Source: Pseudomonadota bacterium (GTDB taxonomy: Bacteria > Desulfobacterota > Desulfobulbia > Desulfobulbales > JAGXFP01). From it: a stretch of DNA of 11,617 nucleotides. This document shows positions 6,829 through 11,617 of this stretch, piece after piece. The stretch lies in the NCBI GenBank assembly GCA_030673265.1, contig DAOVJK010000071.1:1-11617 (forward strand). The letters run 5' to 3'. A program made the position numbers and the translations under genes. Positions within the stretch are counted from its first letter, which is position 1. The number at the start of each line of letters is the position of its first letter. The notes below the pieces were generated by a model. The model was not told the origin of the DNA. It saw only the letters and a program-made list of their open reading frames with translations, and ran no database searches.

Positions 6829-7899
6829 TCAACAATCAACCAAGACATTATCTAGTAACCCCGGCAGCTCAGCGGTAAAGGCACGCATAACCGGAAACTG
6901 CTTCCCCACCGGTTCATTAAGGAGCTTATGCAAATTTAAAGCTGCCGGCCTTAGATATTCACGGAAGAAGGACTTACCCTTAACTGTGGCAAGAAAAGCG
7001 AAGGCTCCCAGGATTTGGAGATTGCGTTGCAGAGCAAGTAAATAGTAACCCTCAACAGAAAAAGCAGCACCACCATCTGGATAATCAACCAAAACTTCGA
7101 TGTATTTTTGCAAAAGCCGCTCTCTGACAGCATCAGGCAACGATACATATGGATCGATCAACAGCGAAGCCAGATCGTAACCAAGGGGGCCAAAGCGACC
7201 ACCCTGAAAATCAATAAACCTCGGACACCCGTCTTTGAGCATAATATTTCTGGACTGAAAATCCCGATGCAAAAAGAACCCGGCCGGTAGCGCCGAAGCC
7301 AGCTCTGCCAACTTGACAAACTCATCCTGAAGCCCTGCTGGCGGCGCCGTTATCCCCAGTAGTTGGTGGCAACAGGATTCCATAAAATAACCGGACTCCC
7401 GGGCCAACATAAGCTGTCGGTCATAAACCTTGGTATCCCAGCACCATTCATCTTTAAAATCTCCCCGACCAGCAATCTGCATCCGGGCAAGAAGCTCAAC
7501 AATCTGACCATAGAAGCTGACAAGCTTCTCTTCCGACCAGTGTTCAGCCACCACCGCGTGATGCAGTAACCTGTCACCAAGATCCTCACAGATAACGATA
7601 CCGGTTGCAGGATCATAACCATACATTCGCGGGACCGGAACGCCACAACCCTGAAGATGGTTACCAATGAACCATGCCGCACGAGATTCCGCCCGGCCAT
7701 GCTCACTGGAGAGATTAGGCAGAACCACGACCAGAGATCGTTCGTCCTCTACTACCCTGAGAAAACGCCGATCGGAACCGTCACCGACCAGCACCTTAAT
7801 ATTGGCGCAGGCAGGATTTACCCCCGCCGCCTTCAAAAGGTGCGGAATGCTCTGCCGTTCAGCCCGGGTAGTTTTTAATTGCACCTTAGCCAACAACAA
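6829..7899 (-). CDS. AmgK-like sugar kinase (aminoglycoside phosphotransferase fold)
   Basis: A 356-residue kinase of the APH/choline-kinase fold. The nucleotide-loop region GDGSDRRFLRV (39-49) resembles the GDASFRRYFRV of the AmgK group (COG3178). The catalytic motif HRDFQSRN (H211, D213, N218) and the metal site IDFQGGRFGPLGYDLASLL (D230) are intact. AmgK phosphorylates N-acetylmuramate/N-acetylglucosamine at the anomeric carbon for cell-wall recycling, and its usual partner is a nucleotidyltransferase, which lies directly upstream and overlaps it by 14 nt. The sugar used here is therefore inferred, and an LPS or capsule sugar is also possible. The start is TTG at 7899: GAGG (7906-7909) lies 6 nt upstream, and no ATG occurs nearby; GTG at codon 6 is an alternative. 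Use of TTG plus overlap suggests translation coupled to the upstream gene. Confidence 0.85.
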   Translation of the reverse strand: MLLAKVQLKTTRAERQSIPHLLKAAGVNPACANIKVLVGDGSDRRFLRVVEDERSLVVVLPNLSSEHGRAESRAAWFIGNHLQGCGVPVPRMYGYDPATGIVICEDLGDRLLHHAVVAEHWSEEKLVSFYGQIVELLARMQIAGRGDFKDEWCWDTKVYDRQLMLARESGYFMESCCHQLLGITAPPAGLQDEFVKLAELASALPAGFFLHRDFQSRNIMLKDGCPRFIDFQGGRFGPLGYDLASLLIDPYVSLPDAVRERLLQKYIEVLVDYPDGGAAFSVEGYYLLALQRNLQILGAFAFLATVKGKSFFREYLRPAALNLHKLLNEPVGKQFPVMRAFTAELPGLLDNVLVDC

Positions 7900-8797
7900 T
7901 CTCGTCCTCTATCACTGCTCCCGCCTTCACAACTGCCCCATCCCAGATAACCGAGCGGCTGATCCTGACGCCATCACCAATCCTGGCACCGGCTCCAACA
8001 AAGGCCCAATCGTTGAACTCCACGTTTCGACCCAGCACAACATCAGCCTCGACACCAACCGGTTTTAAAGAACTTTCCAAACCAACCGCGGTAGCCAAAG
8101 CAGGGTTGTTTAACAATGACTTGTGTAAATCAAGATAATCCTGAGGGGTACCAATATCAGTCCAGAAATGGCCGGCAACTTCAATAGCGTTAATCATAAT
8201 ACCTGATCTGATCATTTCCTGATATAAATCAATGATATCGTAGAAACCGGCAGCGGGAATACTGGCAAGAACAGTTGGGTCAATAACATGAATGCCAGCA
8301 AAAGCCAAAAGCCGGTCACCTGATTCCGGAGTGACATCCTGCTCACAAACCCGCAAAGCGGTTACCCGCCCATTGGCGGCAACCCGCAGATTGTTAAATC
8401 TGGGTCGATCATGGACAACCATTGATACCGGTGCGTCTGAGGTAAGGTGGTGGTTGTAAATGGCGACTAGATCGAGCGAATGGAGTATGTCACCATTGAC
8501 CAGCAGAAATGGCTCCCGCCCCAAAAGAGACCGGGCTTGGCGCAGGCCGCCGCCGGTGCCAAGGATGTCTTCCTCAACCTGCAGAGAGACGTCCCTCTCC
8601 CCACCAAGAATTTTGCAAAACTGCTCATTAAGAAAATGGGAATTTACGACAAAATTTTGACAACCCTGCCGCCGCAACTGAGCAAGAAGGTGCATGAGTA
8701 GGGGTTTCCCCAGGACAGGGAATAATGGCTTCGGACGATATTTAGTGTATGGTCTGAGCCTGGTGCCCAGACCGGCAGCCAGGATCATGGCTTTCAT
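7886..8797 (-). CDS. MurU-like sugar-1-phosphate nucleotidyltransferase with C-terminal beta-helix
   Basis: Transfers a nucleotidyl group to a sugar 1-phosphate, giving an NDP-sugar. The N-terminal domain shows the family signature LAAGLGTRLRP (6-16), RPKPL (21-25, K23), GTGGGL (80-85), NGD (101-103, metal-binding Asp) and WTDIGTPQDYL (212-222). Residues ~245-302 form hexapeptide repeats (V-x-LGRN, VGAGARIGDGVRI, SVIWDGAVV) typical of a left-handed beta-helix. Pseudomonas MurU is about 220 residues and lacks this tail, so the match to MurU rests mainly on the catalytic domain and the downstream AmgK-like kinase. A mannose-, glucose- or heptose-1-phosphate enzyme is possible. The ATG at 8797 has AAGG 6 nt upstream and lies 17 nt after lpxI. 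The stop lies inside the next gene (14-nt overlap). Confidence 0.87.
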   Translation of the reverse strand: MKAMILAAGLGTRLRPYTKYRPKPLFPVLGKPLLMHLLAQLRRQGCQNFVVNSHFLNEQFCKILGGERDVSLQVEEDILGTGGGLRQARSLLGREPFLLVNGDILHSLDLVAIYNHHLTSDAPVSMVVHDRPRFNNLRVAANGRVTALRVCEQDVTPESGDRLLAFAGIHVIDPTVLASIPAAGFYDIIDLYQEMIRSGIMINAIEVAGHFWTDIGTPQDYLDLHKSLLNNPALATAVGLESSLKPVGVEADVVLGRNVEFNDWAFVGAGARIGDGVRISRSVIWDGAVVKAGAVIEDEIVVG

Positions 8798-8814
8798 AAT
8801 ATGCCTTACGAGAA

Positions 8815-9660
8815 TTAATTGATGCCCAGATCAAGTTCACCCGGCTTAATTTCCTCGACTCCGACAACAATAATTCCGGCTTTATTGGCCCGCTCGATTA
8901 GCGCTTCACCGTCAAACAGCAGCGCCTGACCGGCTTCAACCGCCAGAACCGATGCCCCGACACTATCCATACTGTCTATGGTCTTTGTCCCGATCGCCGG
9001 CAGATCAAACCTGAAGTCCTGCCCAGGCTTCTTGACCTTAACCACCACCGCCTGTTCCTTACCCAACTTGCCGCCTCGTATAATAGCCGCATCGGTACCT
9101 TCGATGGCTTCTACCGCCAGTACAGCCCGATCCCTGACCACCACGCATTGACCGATATCGAGCCGTCCAATCTCTCTGGCCATCTGCCAACCGAAATATA
9201 CATCGTCAATTTGCTCGGCCGACGGTTTTATTTTAGTCAGCACCCCTTTGGGAAACAACAACTCCCTCAGGTAAAAAGTAGACTCAAGTATTTTTATGCC
9301 TTCTTCTTCAAGGACATCGGCCACAGCCCGCAAGATAGAATCATCCTGCCGGACCTTAAGCTTGTTCCACAGAGTCAGACCTTTAAAATCAGGCATGACA
9401 TCTTTAAAGATCCTGGTTTTGGTTATGGTCCCAAGCAGGACAGCTTCAGTAACCCCTTCCTGACGGAAGAACTTGATTATCTTACCAAGCTGACCGAGCT
9501 TGACCCAACAGATCCCGTCGGCACTCTCCTCAATCTCGGAGCTGGACTCACCCTTGTGGGCTGCCACCAACACCTGGCAACCCTGCTTTTTGGCAGCCTT
9601 CGCAAAAAGGATAGGAAACTGGCCGCCACCGGCGATGACCCCTATTTTACTCCTCCTCAC
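8815..9660 (-). CDS. lpxI: UDP-2,3-diacylglucosamine pyrophosphatase LpxI
   Basis: Hydrolyses UDP-2,3-diacylglucosamine to lipid X and UMP, the fourth step of lipid A synthesis; LpxI replaces the unrelated LpxH in many alpha- and deltaproteobacteria. The 281-residue protein has the family pattern throughout: IGVIAGGGQFPILFAKAAKKQG at the N-terminus, a middle segment LLGTITKTRIF with LRAVADVLEEEGIKILESTFYL, and the C-terminal catalytic domain with DIGQCVVVRDRAVLAVEAIEGTDAAI, DFRFDLPAIGTKTID and ASVLAVEAGQALLFD. The start is GTG at 9660, supported by AAGGAG (9666-9671) 5 nt upstream within the end of lpxA. The two genes overlap by 14 nt. Position directly after lpxA fits its role. lpxB, the next pathway gene, is not in the downstream stretch seen here. 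Confidence 0.95.
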   Translation of the reverse strand: MRRSKIGVIAGGGQFPILFAKAAKKQGCQVLVAAHKGESSSEIEESADGICWVKLGQLGKIIKFFRQEGVTEAVLLGTITKTRIFKDVMPDFKGLTLWNKLKVRQDDSILRAVADVLEEEGIKILESTFYLRELLFPKGVLTKIKPSAEQIDDVYFGWQMAREIGRLDIGQCVVVRDRAVLAVEAIEGTDAAIIRGGKLGKEQAVVVKVKKPGQDFRFDLPAIGTKTIDSMDSVGASVLAVEAGQALLFDGEALIERANKAGIIVVGVEEIKPGELDLGIN

Positions 9661-10447
9661 TGAAACTCCTTACTATGCCGCGTTTGGAGTCCCTGATAAA
9701 ATCAACTAGATGTACAACAAGATCACAGTCCGAATATTCCTTCATGGCACTATCGAGAGCCTCTTTCAATAATAGCTCCTGATTGAGGAAGATTATCTTG
9801 AAGGCACCGCGTAATTTCTTGATATCGGCAGTAGAGACACCGTTTCTTTTGAGGCCGATGTGATTTATTCCGGAAACTCTCATCCGATTCCTGGTTCCAG
9901 CCACGATCATGTAAGGAGGCACATCCTTGGTTACTCCAGAAACTCCGCCGACATAGGAAAAAGTCCCAATTCTCGAAAACTGATGCACCCCGACATGACC
10001 GCCAAGACTGGCCTTATCCTCAATCACCACATGGCCGCCCAAGGTCCCGCCATTGGCGATAATAATCTGATTGCCAAGTATGCAGTCATGGGCCACATGA
10101 CTGTATCCCATCAACATGTTCTCATCGCCGATCAGCGTCTCTCCACGCCCCCGAACGGTACCACGATGAATGGAAACATACTCCCTGATCAAATTGTTGT
10201 TGCCAATAACCACTTTGGTTGGTTCATTTTTGTAACTCAGATCCTGTGGAGGACCGCCAATAGTGGCAAAGGGGCCAATCTTGTTGCCGGTGCCAATCTC
10301 AGTAATGCCTTGAATAACAGCATGGGGGCCGATCTCTGTGTTAGCCGCTACCGAAACACCTTTCTCAATAATGGCATACGGTCCTACAATGACGGTGGGG
10401 TCCAGTTCAGCCCCAGAGTCAACAACCGCAGTTTCGTGAATATTCAT
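9647..10447 (-). CDS. lpxA: UDP-N-acetylglucosamine O-acyltransferase LpxA
   Basis: Transfers a 3-hydroxyacyl chain from acyl carrier protein to the 3-OH of UDP-GlcNAc, the first step of lipid A synthesis, as a cytosolic homotrimer. At 266 residues it matches the E. coli enzyme (262). The left-handed beta-helix hexapeptides run through ~residue 185, followed by a helical C-terminal domain. Catalytic His is H120 in YSHVAHDC (E. coli H125); H117, H139 (GGHV) and H155 (VHQF) match H122, H144 and H160; IHRGTV (93-98), GVTKDVPPY (171-179) and GLKRNG (198-203) are all family motifs. The residue matching E. coli K76 is Ser (QDLSYK, S71). ATG at 10447 has GGAA 5 nt upstream. It follows fabZ by 71 nt and overlaps lpxI by 14 nt. 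Confidence 0.97.
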   Translation of the reverse strand: MNIHETAVVDSGAELDPTVIVGPYAIIEKGVSVAANTEIGPHAVIQGITEIGTGNKIGPFATIGGPPQDLSYKNEPTKVVIGNNNLIREYVSIHRGTVRGRGETLIGDENMLMGYSHVAHDCILGNQIIIANGGTLGGHVVIEDKASLGGHVGVHQFSRIGTFSYVGGVSGVTKDVPPYMIVAGTRNRMRVSGINHIGLKRNGVSTADIKKLRGAFKIIFLNQELLLKEALDSAMKEYSDCDLVVHLVDFIRDSKRGIVRSFSEEE

Positions 10448-10448
10448 T

Positions 10449-10481
10449 TTAATTCCGATATATTATATGTTTAGATGTCAT
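10449..10481 (-). other. Possible 10-codon leader ORF before lpxA
   Basis: An ATG at 10481 with TAGGGATT just upstream opens MTSKHIIYRN and stops one nucleotide before the lpxA ATG. The Shine-Dalgarno sequence of lpxA itself is weak (GGAA), so ribosomes finishing this mini-ORF could restart on lpxA. This is an inference from layout; a short ORF in AT-rich sequence can also arise by chance. Confidence 0.2.
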
Positions 10482-10518
10482 ATAAATCCCTATAACTGCA
10501 GCAGCTGCCGGAATTTAC

Positions 10519-10965
10519 TTACCCGAAAGAAGCCATCAGGTTTGCTTCGGCTGCAAGTTGTTCATCAACATAGGCCTTGGCGGCAAATTTATATATTTTA
10601 CCCTTGCGCTTCAAAACCTCTGCCCTAATGATCAATTGATCGCCGGGCACAACTTTACGCCGGAAACGCACTTTGTCCAGACCAGCAAAATAAACCAGAT
10701 CACCTTCGAACTTGTCCCGATCAGTAAGATAGGCCAGGATCCCTCCCACCTGAGCCATACTCTCCAAGATCAAAACACCGGGCATAATCGGATCAATCGG
10801 GAAATGCCCCTGAAAAAATGGCTCATTAATTGTCACGTTCTTTAGACCCACAGCAAATTCACCCAGCTTCATTTCTATAATTCTGTCGACCAGAACAAAT
10901 GGGTAGCGATGCGGCAATAGATTGAGAATACCGTTTATATCAATTGACTCATTATCGTTTTTCAT
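10519..10965 (-). CDS. fabZ: 3-hydroxyacyl-ACP dehydratase FabZ
   Basis: Dehydrates (3R)-hydroxyacyl-ACP in type II fatty acid synthesis. It uses the same hydroxyacyl-ACP pool that LpxA and LpxD draw on, and so balances phospholipid and lipid A synthesis. The 148-residue hot-dog protein has LLPHRYPFVLVDR (16-28), the catalytic GHFPIDPIMPGVLILESMAQ segment (H54, E68, the same numbering as E. coli) and the C-terminal VRFRRKVVPGDQL stretch. FabA would have Asp rather than Glu at the acidic residue and a longer N-terminus, so FabZ is the better call. The ATG at 10965 has a weak GAGAG upstream. It sits between lpxD and lpxA, the arrangement seen in most Gram-negative lipid A operons. Confidence 0.97.
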   Translation of the reverse strand: MKNDNESIDINGILNLLPHRYPFVLVDRIIEMKLGEFAVGLKNVTINEPFFQGHFPIDPIMPGVLILESMAQVGGILAYLTDRDKFEGDLVYFAGLDKVRFRRKVVPGDQLIIRAEVLKRKGKIYKFAAKAYVDEQLAAEANLMASFG

Positions 10966-11057
10966 AGCCGCTCTCTGTCCCTCTTAAATAAGATGCATTT
11001 CAAAGTGCAATGTCTTAAATAACCAAGCAATTTATTGCATATAAACTAATCGTCGAT
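10966..11057. repeat. AT-rich spacer with a 10-bp direct repeat and small inverted repeats
   Basis: TCTTAAATAA occurs at 10982-10991 and again at 11013-11022, 31 bp apart. An imperfect inverted repeat lies between them (TGCATTTCAAAGTGCA, 10994-11009), and GCAAT/ATTGC lies at 11027-11038. A spacer of 92 nt is long for this compact gene run. It could hold a regulator site, an internal promoter for fabZ or an RNA processing site, but no clear -35/-10 pair is visible. Confidence 0.3.
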
Positions 11058-11615
11058 TTATTCTGCTACAATTTTCTTCAGCTTTGTCTTTATATCGCGG
11101 ACATCCTTGGCCAGATCAGGAAGTTTTTGAAATATAGCCGCGGCCCTAAGCCATTTTTTATGGGGAAAAGCTGGAAACCCTGCAACAACAGAGCCATCTT
11201 CCTGATTGCTGATAACGCCAGCCTTGCCGGCCATGGTGACCCGATTGCCAATCTTAAGATGGCCGCTAATCGCCACCTTGCCCCCCATAACCACACTGTT
11301 GCCGAGAACCGTACTACCCGAAATACCTGCCTGGGCAACAATGATGGAATCTTCACCAATCTCTACATTATGGGCGATCTGAACAAGGTTATCTATCTTG
11401 GTTCCGCGTTTAATCCAGGTCTTACCGAAAGTAGCCCTGTCAATACAGGTGTTGGCACCAATCTCTACATCATCATCTATCTGCACATAACCAACATGGA
11501 GACGCTTAACATGGTGCCCCTCATTGTCATGGGCATAGCCAAAACCATCACTACCGACCACGGTGCCACTGTGAATTATGACTCGATCGCCAATTATACT
11601 TCTGTCAAGTATTGA
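11058..11615 (-). CDS. lpxD: UDP-3-O-(3-hydroxyacyl)glucosamine N-acyltransferase LpxD, 3' part
   Basis: Adds the second hydroxyacyl chain, to the 2-amino group of the glucosamine, in lipid A synthesis. Only about the last 185 residues are present; the frame is open to the right edge (ILDRSIIGDRVIIHSGTVVG continues upstream of the first GTG at 11561), so the N-terminal domain lies outside. Visible features are the left-handed beta-helix with VVGSDGFGYA, CIDRATFG and the catalytic stretch DNLVQIAHNVEIG (His codon at 11370-11372, matching E. coli H239), then ISGSTVLG, ISGHLKIG, the AGFPA turn and a C-terminal helix ending LKKIVAE. It is the first gene of the visible lpxD-fabZ-lpxA-lpxI run, with a 92-nt spacer to fabZ. 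Confidence 0.95.
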   Translation of the reverse strand, partial: SILDRSIIGDRVIIHSGTVVGSDGFGYAHDNEGHHVKRLHVGYVQIDDDVEIGANTCIDRATFGKTWIKRGTKIDNLVQIAHNVEIGEDSIIVAQAGISGSTVLGNSVVMGGKVAISGHLKIGNRVTMAGKAGVISNQEDGSVVAGFPAFPHKKWLRAAAIFQKLPDLAKDVRDIKTKLKKIVAE

Positions 11616-11617
11616 TG

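Noticed and set aside
9860..10474. 204-codon plus-strand ORF
   Set aside because: Lies opposite lpxA and its composition reflects antisense of hexapeptide repeats.
11127..11615. 162-codon plus-strand ORF at the right edge
   Set aside because: Antisense of the lpxD beta-helix region.

Overview
The window looks like chromosomal DNA from a Gram-negative, LPS-making bacterium of moderate GC. It carries lipid A genes (lpxD, fabZ, lpxA) and the LpxI rather than LpxH form of UDP-diacylglucosamine hydrolase. It also has a B12-dependent class II ribonucleotide reductase and a soluble PAS histidine kinase. This combination suggests a deltaproteobacterium (Desulfobacterota-like, probably anaerobic or facultative). 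That assignment is inference from gene content; there is no rRNA or other marker here to settle it.

Layout. Positions 2-799 (+) hold the 3' part of a gene for a protein with a long proline-rich nonapeptide repeat and an unrecognised C-terminal domain. It ends at a bidirectional hairpin terminator (831-861). A short gene-free stretch (862-1040) separates it from the convergent nrdJ (1041-3218, -). Upstream of nrdJ is a good candidate promoter with two NrdR-box-like palindromes one 32-bp step apart. The rest of that intergenic region (to 3665) has one possible 25-codon ORF and a palindromic stretch resembling a dispersed repeat.

From 3666 to the right edge all genes are on the minus strand and closely packed. 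In transcription order they are lpxD (cut by the window edge), fabZ, lpxA, lpxI, a MurU-like sugar-1-phosphate nucleotidyltransferase, an AmgK-like sugar kinase, der (engA), and a PAS histidine kinase. Three junctions overlap: lpxA/lpxI by 14 nt, nucleotidyltransferase/kinase by 14 nt, and der/kinase by 8 nt. This points to a single transcription unit with translational coupling.

How they fit together: LpxA and LpxD add the first acyl chains of lipid A, LpxI releases lipid X from the UDP-sugar, and FabZ feeds the 3-hydroxyacyl-ACP pool the acyltransferases draw on. The kinase/nucleotidyltransferase pair probably phosphorylates an amino sugar at C1 and activates it as an NDP-sugar, either for peptidoglycan recycling or for an envelope glycan. 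Der acts in 50S ribosome assembly, and the downstream kinase is an orphan sensor.

Most of the window is ordinary core metabolism. The best second-look items are the tandem NrdR-like operator at nrdJ, the repeat protein with its unassigned C-terminal domain, and the AmgK/MurU-like pair, whose nucleotidyltransferase carries an extra left-handed beta-helix tail, inside a lipid A operon. I found no clear sign of a previously undescribed system.
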